From the NCBI GenBank assembly GCA_023391285.1, contig JAEWBF010000126.1:1-64000 (forward strand): a stretch of 64,000 nucleotides of DNA. The letters run 5' to 3'. This stretch comes from Verrucomicrobiota bacterium (GTDB lineage: Bacteria > Verrucomicrobiota > Verrucomicrobiia > Opitutales > Opitutaceae). A model generated the notes under the pieces. The model saw only the letters and a program-made list of their open reading frames with translations, had not been told where the DNA came from and made no database searches. Position 1 is the stretch's first letter. Every line of letters starts with the position of its first letter. The position numbers were made by a program, and so were the translations under genes. Below are positions 9,856 through 17,919 of this stretch, in pieces.

Positions 9856-9872
9856 GCGGTATTTATTACCGC
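9856..9872. promoter_or_regulatory. 17-bp perfect inverted repeat upstream of the efflux operon
   Basis: GCGGTATTTATTACCGC forms a 6-bp stem around a 5-nt AT centre. It is 24 nt downstream of the xylanase stop and about 220 nt upstream of the efflux adaptor. With no T-run it is a weak terminator. It could equally be an operator for a dimeric repressor such as the MarR protein encoded in the same operon. The choice is inference. Confidence 0.4.
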
Positions 9873-10091
9873 TGCTTCACGCGGGTATTCTCTCGTATTC
9901 TTCGGGGGGGGGCGATGGCGCCGTTTTCCGCCGTTAGAAGAGGATCACGCCGCGGTGGGAGGGAGAATTTTTTTGCGCGATGGATCGAGGAGAGCGAGGG
10001 TGGCCAGCAGGAAAGAGTTTCCTGACTTTGCCGCGAGAGTGGTATCGTGGAGCAGGATGGAGCGTCTCGCTCCCCGTTGAATTTTCATCTC

Positions 10092-11276
10092 ATGTATCCG
10101 AAGTCGTCTCTAATTCCAGCGATCGTCTTGTTGTTGGCCGGGTGTCAGCGCGAAGCGTCGGCACCGCCCGCCATGCCTCCTCCGGCGGTTACGGCGATCA
10201 CGGTGCAGGCCGAAGCGGTGACATTGACCCGCGAACTCCCGGGGCGCTCGGCGCCGTATTTGGTCGCGGAAGTGCGGCCGCAAGTGACGGGCATCGTGCA
10301 GAAGCGACTGTTCGAGGAAGGTGCGATGGTGGAAGAAGGGCAGCCGTTGTATCAGCTCGACGATGCGACGTATCGGGCGGTTTTCGATCGGACGAAAGCA
10401 ACGTTGGCCCGGGCCCGCGCGACGGCGGAGCTGGCGCGCGTGAATGCGCGACGAGCGGCGGAATTGGCGGAAGTCGACGCGGTGAGCCGGCAGGAAAACG
10501 AGACTGCGATCGCGACGCTCGCGCAGGCGGAGGCGGACGTGGGCGTGGCGGAAGCGGCGTTGAAGAGCGCGGAAGTGGAGCTGGGATATGCCACCATTCG
10601 TTCCCCCATTGCGGGTCGGATCGGGCGATCGACGGTGACGCAAGGCGCGTTGGTGACGGCGAACCAGAGTCAGTCGCTCGCGACGGTGCAGCAGTTGGAT
10701 CCGATCTATGTGGACGTGACGCAGTCGAGCCGCGAGATGCTGGATTTGCGGCGGGATTTTGCGGCGGGGACGCTGCAGCGTCCTGACCAGCTGCCGGTCA
10801 CGATCATGCTCGAGGACGGCTCGCAGTATTCGCATGCGGGGCGGTTGGAATTTGCGGAAGTGTCGGTGGACCCGACGACGGGGCGGTTTGCGCTGCGCGT
10901 GGTGGTGCCGAATCCCGATCAGGTGTTGCTGCCAGGGATGTTCGTGCGCGCGATTGTGAGCACGGGGGTGCAGGAGCAGGGAATTCTCGTGCCGCAGCAG
11001 GGTGTGGCGCGCGATCCGCGCGGGGCGACATCGGTGATGGTCGTGAATGCGGAAGGACAGGCCGAAGTGAGGCCGGTGCAGGTGTCGCGCACCGTAGGCG
11101 ACAAGTGGCTGGTGGATTCCGGCCTCTCGGCGGGCGACCGCGTGATCGTGGAAGGCTTGCAGAAGATTCGGCCGGGTGCGCCGGTGGAGATTACCGCGAC
11201 GACTTTAACGCGCGGACCGGTGCAGGCGCCGGCGGCAGCTCCGGCGGCGCCGGCGGTGCAGACCGAGAAGGAGTAA
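10092..11276 (+). CDS. RND efflux periplasmic adaptor (membrane fusion lipoprotein)
   Basis: Starting at ATG 10092 gives a 394-aa lipoprotein with lipobox LLAGC (Cys18). The order is typical of the AcrA/MexA family: an N-terminal beta-barrel strand, a lipoyl half-motif (VRPQVTGIVQKRLFEEGAMV), a coiled-coil hairpin (about 85-155), the second lipoyl half (YATIRSPIAGRIGRSTVTQG), then beta-barrel and membrane-proximal domains (TGRFALRVVVPNPDQVLLPG). It would bridge the inner-membrane RND pump to an outer-membrane channel. The pump gene follows after 12 nt, so the two are co-transcribed. No TolC-like factor is encoded in the window, so one must be supplied from elsewhere. Confidence 0.93.
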   Translation: MYPKSSLIPAIVLLLAGCQREASAPPAMPPPAVTAITVQAEAVTLTRELPGRSAPYLVAEVRPQVTGIVQKRLFEEGAMVEEGQPLYQLDDATYRAVFDRTKATLARARATAELARVNARRAAELAEVDAVSRQENETAIATLAQAEADVGVAEAALKSAEVELGYATIRSPIAGRIGRSTVTQGALVTANQSQSLATVQQLDPIYVDVTQSSREMLDLRRDFAAGTLQRPDQLPVTIMLEDGSQYSHAGRLEFAEVSVDPTTGRFALRVVVPNPDQVLLPGMFVRAIVSTGVQEQGILVPQQGVARDPRGATSVMVVNAEGQAEVRPVQVSRTVGDKWLVDSGLSAGDRVIVEGLQKIRPGAPVEITATTLTRGPVQAPAAAPAAPAVQTEKE

Positions 11277-11288
11277 GGAACCCGCACC

Positions 11289-14200
11289 ATGGCACGCTTC
11301 TTCATTGACCGGCCCATCTTCGCGTGGGTCATCGCCATCGTCATCATGATCGCCGGCGCGCTGTCGATCACCCGGTTGCCGATCTCGCGTTATCCGACGA
11401 TTGCGCCGCCGACGGTGTCGGTGAGCGCATTCTATCCCGGCGCTTCGGCGCAGGTGGTGGAGGATTCGGTGACGCAGATCATCGAGCAGAACATGAAAGG
11501 CCTCGACGGATTGATCTACATGACGTCGACGAGTCAGGCCAACGGCGCGGCGAACATCACGCTGACCTTTGCAAGCGGGACGAATGCGGATATCGCGCAG
11601 GTGCAGGTGCAGAACAAGCTGCAGCTCGCGACGGCGCTTTTGCCGCAGATTGTGCAGCAGCAGGGCATCAGCGTGACGAAGACGGGCGAAGGATTTCTGC
11701 AGGTGATCGGTTTCGTGTCCGAGGACGGCAGCATGTCGCGCGACGACATCTCGGACTTCATCACGACGAACATTGTCGATCCCTTGTCGCGCGTTCCCGG
11801 CGTGGGCAGCACGCAAGTGTTCGGTTCGCGATATGCGATGCGCATCTGGCTCGATCCGAACAAACTCGATGCCTATCGGCTTTCGACGGGCGAGGTGATC
11901 ACGGCGATCCAGGGCCAGAACCAGCAGGTGGCGGTGGGCCAATTGGGCGGAGCGCCCGCGGTGGCGGGGCAGATGTTGAACGCGACGATCAATGCCCGCG
12001 GCCGTTTGCAGACGCCGGAGGAATTTCGGGAGATCGTGTTACGCAGCGGCGCGGATGGTTCGGTGTTGAAGCTGGGCGACGTGGCGCGGGTGGAAATCGG
12101 CAGCGAGAACTATGCGGTGATCGGGCGCTTCAACGGCCAGCCGGCGAGCGGTGTGGCGGTGTCGTTGGCGACGGGCGCGAACGCGCTCGCGACGTCGACG
12201 GCGGTGAACGCGCTGATCGAGCAAATGAAGCCGACGTTTCCGGAAGGGCTGAAGACGGTGGTGCCGTTCGACACGACGCCGTTCGTGCGCGTGGCGATCT
12301 GGGAAGTGGTGAAGACACTGCTCGAGGCGATCGTGCTGGTGTTCGTCGTCATGTATTTATTCCTCCAGAATTTCCGCGCGACGCTGATTCCGACGATCGC
12401 CGTGCCCGTGGTGTTGTTGGGCACGTTCGGGGTGCTGGCCGCGGTGGGTTTTTCCATCAACATGCTGACGATGTTCGCGATGGTGCTGGCGATTGGCCTG
12501 CTCGTGGACGACGCGATCGTGGTGGTGGAAAACGTGGAGCGGTTGATGAGCGAAGAAGGGCTTTCGCCGCTGGAAGCGACGCGGAAGTCGATGGATCAGA
12601 TCACGGGCGCGCTGGTGGGCATCGGATTGGTGCTGTCGGCCGTGTTCGTCCCCATGGCGTTTCTCGGCGGCTCGACGGGCGTCATTTATCGGCAATTTTC
12701 CGGGACGATCGTGTCGGCGATGGCGTTGTCGGTTTTAGTGGCGATCATCCTGACTCCCGCGCTCTGCGCGACGATGCTGAAGCCGATCGCGAAAGGTCAC
12801 CACTATCACGATACGGGCTTCTTCGGCTGGTTTAACCGGACGTTCGATCGGGGCAGTGCGAAGTATCAAGGCGCGGTGCGCGGAATCTTGAGCCGCCGGA
12901 AGCGTTTCGTGGCGGTGTTTCTGGCGATGATCGGGCTGATGATTTTGATCTTCACGCGCCTGCCCACGGCGTTCTTGCCGGCGGAAGACCAAGGCATGTT
13001 GTTTGCGCAGGTGACGACTCCGGTGGGGTCGACGCAGGAGCGCACGATGGCGGTGATGCGCGAGGTTGAACGCTATTTCATGGAGGATGAGCCGGCGGTG
13101 CAGTCGCTGTTCTCGGTGGCGGGCTTCAGTTATTCGGGCGTGGGGCAGAATGCCGGCATGGCGTTCGTGCGGCTCAAGGATTGGGAGCATCGCGAGTCGG
13201 ACGACCTCGGACCCGACGCGGTCGCGGTGCGCGCCATGGCGCATTTCAGCCGGATCAAGGACGCGCTGGTGTTCGCGTTTGCGCCTCCGGCGGTGACGGA
13301 GTTGGGCACGTCGGCGGGATTTGTTTTCTTCCTGCAGGATGTGAGCGGGCAGGGGCACGACGCGCTGATCGCGGCGCGCAATCAACTGTTGGGAATGGCG
13401 CAGCAGAGCCCCTTGTTGCGCAACGTGCGGCCGGGCGGTCAGGAGGATTCGCCGGAGCTCCAGATCGACATCGACAACGAGCGAGCGGCGGCGCTGGACA
13501 TCGCGCCCGCGGAGATCAACACGACCTTGGGCGTGGCGTGGGGCGGCCGTTATGTCGACGACTTCATCGATCGAGGACGCGTGAAGCGCGTTTATGTGCA
13601 AGCGGACGCGCCCTTCCGGATGGTGCCGGCCGATCTGAACCTCTGGTCGGTGAGAAACCGGAGTGGAGAGATGGTGCCCTTCGCGCAGTTCGCGACGGCG
13701 CGCTGGTCGTATGGGTCGCCGAGGTTGGAGCGCTACAACGGCGTGTCGTCGGTTCAGATCAACGGCGAAGGCGTGCCGGGCGTGAGCTCGGGCGACGCGA
13801 TGGCCGAAATCGAGCGTCTGGTCGGGCAGTTGCCGGCAGGCTTCTCGATCGCGTGGACCGGCGCTTCGTATCAAGAGCGGGCGGCCGGCGAGCAGACGCC
13901 GATCCTGTATTCCCTCTCGCTGGCGATGGTGTTTCTCTGTTTGGCGGCGCTCTATGAAAGCTGGTCGGTGCCGACGGCGGTGCTGCTGGCGGCGCCGCTG
14001 GGGATCCTCGGTGCCGTATTGGCAAACTTGTTACGCGGGATGGAACGCGACATCTACTTTCAGGTGGCGATGCTCACGACCGTCGGACTGACGAGCAAGA
14101 ACGCCATTCTGATCGTGGAATTCGCCCGCGACAATCTGGCGAAAGGCATGGAGCTGACCGATGCCACGATGGCGGCGGTGCGGGACCGGTTGCGTCCGAT

Positions 14201-14411
14201 TTTGATGACATCGCTCGCGTTTGGACTGGGCGTGCTGCCGTTGGCGATCGCATCGGGCGCGGGCGCGGGCGCGCAAAAGGCGATCGGCACGGGCGTGCTG
14301 GGAGGCATGATCGTCGGAACGTTTCTCGGGTTGTTCTTCGTGCCGTTGTTCTTCGTGCTGATTCAGTCGGTATTCGGAAAACGGCGACGTCATGAAGGCC
14401 GGAAGGCGTGA
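11289..14411 (+). CDS. RND multidrug efflux pump, HAE1/AcrB family
   Basis: At 1040 aa this matches AcrB family length. It opens with MARFFIDRPIFAWVIAIVIM and has the proton-relay Asp pair in GLLVDDAIVVVENV at residues 407-408, the same numbering as in AcrB. TM segments cluster at about 1-30, 340-500, 535-560 and 870-1035, with two large periplasmic loops between them. The C-terminal half shows GLTSKNAILIVEFA and LGVLPLAIASGAGAGAQKAI. It exports hydrophobic or amphiphilic compounds using the proton gradient. Its 3' end overlaps the MarR gene by 20 nt, which suggests translational coupling with the regulator. Confidence 0.96.
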   Translation: MARFFIDRPIFAWVIAIVIMIAGALSITRLPISRYPTIAPPTVSVSAFYPGASAQVVEDSVTQIIEQNMKGLDGLIYMTSTSQANGAANITLTFASGTNADIAQVQVQNKLQLATALLPQIVQQQGISVTKTGEGFLQVIGFVSEDGSMSRDDISDFITTNIVDPLSRVPGVGSTQVFGSRYAMRIWLDPNKLDAYRLSTGEVITAIQGQNQQVAVGQLGGAPAVAGQMLNATINARGRLQTPEEFREIVLRSGADGSVLKLGDVARVEIGSENYAVIGRFNGQPASGVAVSLATGANALATSTAVNALIEQMKPTFPEGLKTVVPFDTTPFVRVAIWEVVKTLLEAIVLVFVVMYLFLQNFRATLIPTIAVPVVLLGTFGVLAAVGFSINMLTMFAMVLAIGLLVDDAIVVVENVERLMSEEGLSPLEATRKSMDQITGALVGIGLVLSAVFVPMAFLGGSTGVIYRQFSGTIVSAMALSVLVAIILTPALCATMLKPIAKGHHYHDTGFFGWFNRTFDRGSAKYQGAVRGILSRRKRFVAVFLAMIGLMILIFTRLPTAFLPAEDQGMLFAQVTTPVGSTQERTMAVMREVERYFMEDEPAVQSLFSVAGFSYSGVGQNAGMAFVRLKDWEHRESDDLGPDAVAVRAMAHFSRIKDALVFAFAPPAVTELGTSAGFVFFLQDVSGQGHDALIAARNQLLGMAQQSPLLRNVRPGGQEDSPELQIDIDNERAAALDIAPAEINTTLGVAWGGRYVDDFIDRGRVKRVYVQADAPFRMVPADLNLWSVRNRSGEMVPFAQFATARWSYGSPRLERYNGVSSVQINGEGVPGVSSGDAMAEIERLVGQLPAGFSIAWTGASYQERAAGEQTPILYSLSLAMVFLCLAALYESWSVPTAVLLAAPLGILGAVLANLLRGMERDIYFQVAMLTTVGLTSKNAILIVEFARDNLAKGMELTDATMAAVRDRLRPILMTSLAFGLGVLPLAIASGAGAGAQKAIGTGVLGGMIVGTFLGLFFVPLFFVLIQSVFGKRRRHEGRKA

Positions 14412-14892
14412 GTCGCGCGCCCCGGGCGACGGGGAGGAGCATCCGCGCGCGCTGGTGCGGAAAACGCTGCTCGAGATCGGGCGGCGCCGCAGCGCGCGAG
14501 ACGCTCGCGCGTGCGGGGAGTTGTTCGCGCTGATCGAAAAAGTCCTGGCGATCCGCCGGCACCTCCTCGAAGGCCTGGCGCGGCGCGGATTGAGCGAGGC
14601 GAAATTTTGCACGCTGACCCTGCTGGTGGGCGAGGCACCGGCGCCATGGACGCCGAGCGATTTGGCGCATCACGCCGGCGTGACGCGGGCGACGATGACG
14701 GAGGTGTTGGATCAAATGGTGATCGCCGGCTGGGTGACGCGGAGTTTGTCCGACGAAGATCGGCGAAAATGGGTTCTCCGGTTGACCAAGAAGGGGCGGA
14801 ACGTCGCCGAAGGCGCGATCGATGCCTTGATGAAGGCGGCGAGAGAATCGGCGGGAATCGCGAACGAGAAACACCGCGGAGCAACATTATGA
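14392..14892 (+). CDS. MarR-family transcriptional regulator
   Basis: This 166-aa protein has a winged-helix core at about 60-145. It includes LSEAKFCTLTLLVG, the recognition region TPSDLAHHAGVTRATMTEVL, and the wing SLSDEDRRKWVLRLTKKGR, all typical of MarR. The N-terminus is Arg-rich and longer than usual. The gene overlaps the pump gene by 20 nt and the next gene by 4 nt (ATGA), so it is embedded in the efflux operon. MarR proteins usually repress their own operon until a phenolic or lipophilic ligand binds. Here that would make efflux and the downstream phospholipase jointly inducible (inference). A candidate operator is the inverted repeat at 9856-9872. Confidence 0.92.
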   Translation: MKAGRRESRAPGDGEEHPRALVRKTLLEIGRRRSARDARACGELFALIEKVLAIRRHLLEGLARRGLSEAKFCTLTLLVGEAPAPWTPSDLAHHAGVTRATMTEVLDQMVIAGWVTRSLSDEDRRKWVLRLTKKGRNVAEGAIDALMKAARESAGIANEKHRGATL

Positions 14893-16154
14893 ACGAAGTA
14901 TTGCGGATCGGGTGGTGGGTGGGGCTGCTGGCATGTTTGGGCGTGGCGCGCGGTGAAGGCACCGCGGCTGCGCTGGTGGCGGAAGGTGGGGTGATTTACA
15001 GCGTGGTGGCACCGGAAGGCGCGCAAGCGGGAGGGGTGGTCGCGGTGCGCGTGGCCGCGATGAATTCGGGTGCGGCGTCGGTGCAGGTGGAGTGGCCGGA
15101 CACGATCGAAGTGCGCGTGGTCCCGACGAATGGCGCGGAAACGAGCGTGCGCGCGACGCGTCGAGGGACCGGCGAGACGAGCAGTCAGATCGCGGCGGGT
15201 GCTTTTGCGTTGCGGGAGTATGAGCTGCCGTTGGCGGGGGGCCGGGCAGGGACGGTCGTGCTGGACTGGGGTGTTGGCCGGACCGCGATGGTTATCGGGC
15301 CGGCGCAGGAAGCAAGTGGACGGGCGACGATAAGCTCGCGGGTGGCGACGACCGAGGAAGCGGCGGGTGAGCCGGCGACGCGGCGGCCGCCGACCAATCT
15401 CGGGCGAGCGCCGGCTGGGGCGGGAATACAGCGAACGTTTGCGGACCGGCTCGCGCCGCATGAACCGATTTATTTCGTTTATGGACCCGAGGCGCCGGCG
15501 GCGAAGTTTCAGGTCAGCTTCAAATACAAGCTGCTCGATTTTCGCGAAGTGGCGCCCCAGCGGATGGCGCGCACGCTGCACGTGGCCTATACTCAGCGGT
15601 CGCTTTGGGACCTGGATGGCGTGTCGAGTCCGTTCTACGACACCAGTTACATGCCTGAGCTGATGTATGAGGCGCTGGCACCGCGGCCGGAGGAGAGTGA
15701 CCGGTGGTTCACGTGGCTGGGAGTGCAAGCGGCGTTCAAGCACGAGTCGAATGGTCGCGATGGTCCGGTGTCGCGGAGTTTGAACATGCTGTATGCGCGG
15801 CCGGTGTTCGCGTTTGGCAACCTCGATGGCTGGCACCTGCTCGCGATGCCGGAGGTTTTTGCGTATGTCGGAACGCTCGAGGACAACACCGACATCGAGG
15901 AGTATCGCGGATTCGGAAAGCTCAACCTCGTGTTGGGGCGGAACGACGGGCCATCGTTGATGGCGACGTTGTGGGCAGGAAACGATTTCCAGCATCCGAC
16001 CGTGCAGCTGGATTTGAATGTGCCGATCCGGACGCGGTTGTTGAATTTTGAAACGTATCTGCTTGTTCAATACTTCAACGGCTACGGCGAAAGCCTGCTT
16101 TCCTATGACAAGGAATCGGAAAGCGTGCGGGCGGGAATTTCGTTGGTGCGGTAG
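14889..16154 (+). CDS. pldA: Outer-membrane phospholipase A (OMPLA/PldA family) with an N-terminal extension
   Basis: The start at 14889 overlaps the MarR stop as ATGA and is followed by a signal peptide. This gives 421 aa. The C-terminal half (from about 195) is OMPLA-like: FVYGPEAPAAKFQVSFKYKL, LHVAYTQRSLWDL, and the catalytic block HESNGRDG...SRSLN. His285, Ser287 and Asn299 have exactly the spacing of the E. coli triad His142-Ser144-Asn156. The enzyme hydrolyses phospholipids in the outer leaflet of the outer membrane. The first 190 residues are an Ala/Gly/Val-rich beta-type region, absent from E. coli PldA, whose function I cannot assign. The operon link with an efflux pump suggests an envelope-stress role (inference). 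Confidence 0.88.
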   Translation: MNEVLRIGWWVGLLACLGVARGEGTAAALVAEGGVIYSVVAPEGAQAGGVVAVRVAAMNSGAASVQVEWPDTIEVRVVPTNGAETSVRATRRGTGETSSQIAAGAFALREYELPLAGGRAGTVVLDWGVGRTAMVIGPAQEASGRATISSRVATTEEAAGEPATRRPPTNLGRAPAGAGIQRTFADRLAPHEPIYFVYGPEAPAAKFQVSFKYKLLDFREVAPQRMARTLHVAYTQRSLWDLDGVSSPFYDTSYMPELMYEALAPRPEESDRWFTWLGVQAAFKHESNGRDGPVSRSLNMLYARPVFAFGNLDGWHLLAMPEVFAYVGTLEDNTDIEEYRGFGKLNLVLGRNDGPSLMATLWAGNDFQHPTVQLDLNVPIRTRLLNFETYLLVQYFNGYGESLLSYDKESESVRAGISLVR

Positions 16155-16269
16155 GGTGGAGAAGGCCAATCGGAGCGGCCCGGACTCGACGTGGGCGATT
16201 CGGGCGGAGCGGGCACCGGCACGGGAAGATTGACGCGGGTGGCGACAGCCGGTCGCGTGGGGACGCGCG

Positions 16270-17838
16270 ATGACGACGATGGTAACGAGTCCGGTGAGAG
16301 CGGCCAAACGGCGTGAGCCGGCGTTGCGCGGTGCGTGGGTGGTGGGGATGGGAATGCTGTGGCTGCCGTTTTGGTGGCGGCTGACGCCGGCGTGGTCGGC
16401 GAGCGTGGAGCAGTCGTATGGTTGGGCGGTGCCGCTGTTGGTGTGGTATCTGGCCAGTGAGCGCGGGAGAGGGGCGCCGGCGAAGGAGACATTGGGACGA
16501 GGCGGGCGAGCGGTTGCGTGGGGGGCGTTGATCGCAGCGCTGGCGGCGTTGCCGGTGTTGCTGACGATTTTGGAGGCGAATGGTCTTTGGCCGCTGGTGC
16601 AATGGGTGACGTTTGGCGTCGTCGCGACGGCGACGCTGGCGTTGCTCGCGTTGGACGGCGGCGGGCGGCGCGCGGCGCATTTCTTGTTTCCGGTGCTGTT
16701 TGCGGCGACGGCGCTGACCTGGCCGGCGGCGGTGACGACGCGGTTGGTGACGGGGTTGGTGAGCATGAATGCGCAACTGGCGGCGAACGTCGTTTCGATG
16801 TTGGGGCATCCCGCGGTGGTGAGCGGCAACGTGATCGAGGTGGCGAGCGGGTATGTGGGCATTGACGAGGCGTGCAGTGGGCTGAGGTCGTTGCAGGCGG
16901 TGTGGATGGCGGGATGGTTTTTTGGCGAATTGTTCCTGCTCAGCTGGCCGCGTCGCGTCGGGCTGGCGGCGAGTGCGGTGCTGGTGGCGGTGGTGGGAAA
17001 CCTGATACGCACGGTGGCGCTCACGTGGGTAGCGGCCGCGGATTCGCCGGCGGCGAGTGCGCGCTGGCATGATCGCGCGGGTGGTCTGGAAATGGTGGGC
17101 ACGCTGCTCGCGGTGGCGGTGCTCGCGTGGTTTTGGGGTGGGCGAAACGCAGCGACCCCGAAAGCGACGCGGGTGGTCGCGGGTGGTGGAGTGAGCGGGG
17201 GAACGAAGGCGTGGTGGGTCGCGGCGGTGGCGGGGGTGATCGCGGCGCTCGTGCCCGTGGCTTGGTTCGGCTGGCACGAAGCGGAGGCGCCGACGCGCAC
17301 GCAATGGCGGTTGGTGCAGCCGGGGGCGGATTGGGAGGTTTACGAATTTCCGGAAAGGGCGAAGGAGTTGCTGCGGCCGAGCACGACGGCCGGGCTGATG
17401 CGCGACGAAGGCGGGGTGCGGGATCGCTCGTATGCGCTCTTGGTGACTTGGGATGGGGACAGTGCGACGGCGTTGAGCGCGGAGGTGCACGATCCGTCGA
17501 TTTGCTTGCCGGCGGCGGGATTGGGAGATCCGAAGCCACAAGAGCCGCTCACGCTCGAGATCGACGGAGCGCAGGTGACTTTCGAAGTCGGACGGGTGGA
17601 CGCGCGCGCGCGGAGCTGGCATGTTTTCTATTGTCACTGGGACGCGTGGCTGGGGCGACCGCGAGGGGAGATGCGTTCGGACGTGTCGAACATGCCGCGG
17701 TGGCGGTTGGAGCGAGTGCGCGAAGGACGGAGACGCGGCGACGCTGCGTATCTCGCGCTGGTCACGCCGGAGGCGGACGAAGCGGCCGCGCGGGCGTGGT
17801 TGAGCGACTGGGCGCCGCGGTTGTTTGCGCGGCGGTAG
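16270..17838 (+). CDS. Exosortase fused to an EpsI-like (DUF3485) domain
   Basis: The 522-aa product has an N-terminal polytopic membrane domain (about 15-300) with the exosortase catalytic signature. Cys202 lies in DEACSGLRSLQ, Arg247 in GNLIRTVALTW, and His267 in ARWHDRAGG. From about 305 a further TM segment leads to an EpsI-like domain (TRTQWRLVQPGADWEVYEFP, HDPSICLPAAG, WHVFYCHWD). Exosortases cut PEP-CTERM proteins at the membrane and probably transfer them to an extracellular polymer. EpsI is usually a separate neighbouring gene and is sometimes fused, as here. A likely substrate lies two genes downstream (19836-20888). It starts 115 nt after the phospholipase gene, so it may belong to a new transcript. 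Confidence 0.9.
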   Translation: MTTMVTSPVRAAKRREPALRGAWVVGMGMLWLPFWWRLTPAWSASVEQSYGWAVPLLVWYLASERGRGAPAKETLGRGGRAVAWGALIAALAALPVLLTILEANGLWPLVQWVTFGVVATATLALLALDGGGRRAAHFLFPVLFAATALTWPAAVTTRLVTGLVSMNAQLAANVVSMLGHPAVVSGNVIEVASGYVGIDEACSGLRSLQAVWMAGWFFGELFLLSWPRRVGLAASAVLVAVVGNLIRTVALTWVAAADSPAASARWHDRAGGLEMVGTLLAVAVLAWFWGGRNAATPKATRVVAGGGVSGGTKAWWVAAVAGVIAALVPVAWFGWHEAEAPTRTQWRLVQPGADWEVYEFPERAKELLRPSTTAGLMRDEGGVRDRSYALLVTWDGDSATALSAEVHDPSICLPAAGLGDPKPQEPLTLEIDGAQVTFEVGRVDARARSWHVFYCHWDAWLGRPRGEMRSDVSNMPRWRLERVREGRRRGDAAYLALVTPEADEAAARAWLSDWAPRLFARR

Positions 17839-17919
17839 CACTTCGGACTTGTGCCGACGCGGGAGCGGATTGGTTGTGATTCGGATTCCGTTCGTCGAGA
17901 GCCTCCAACTTCAAACTCA

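Noticed and set aside
14712..17300. 862-aa minus-strand frame across the MarR, phospholipase and exosortase genes
   Set aside because: It spans three recognised genes antisense. Its Arg/Pro/His-rich composition is typical of a shadow frame in G+C-rich DNA.
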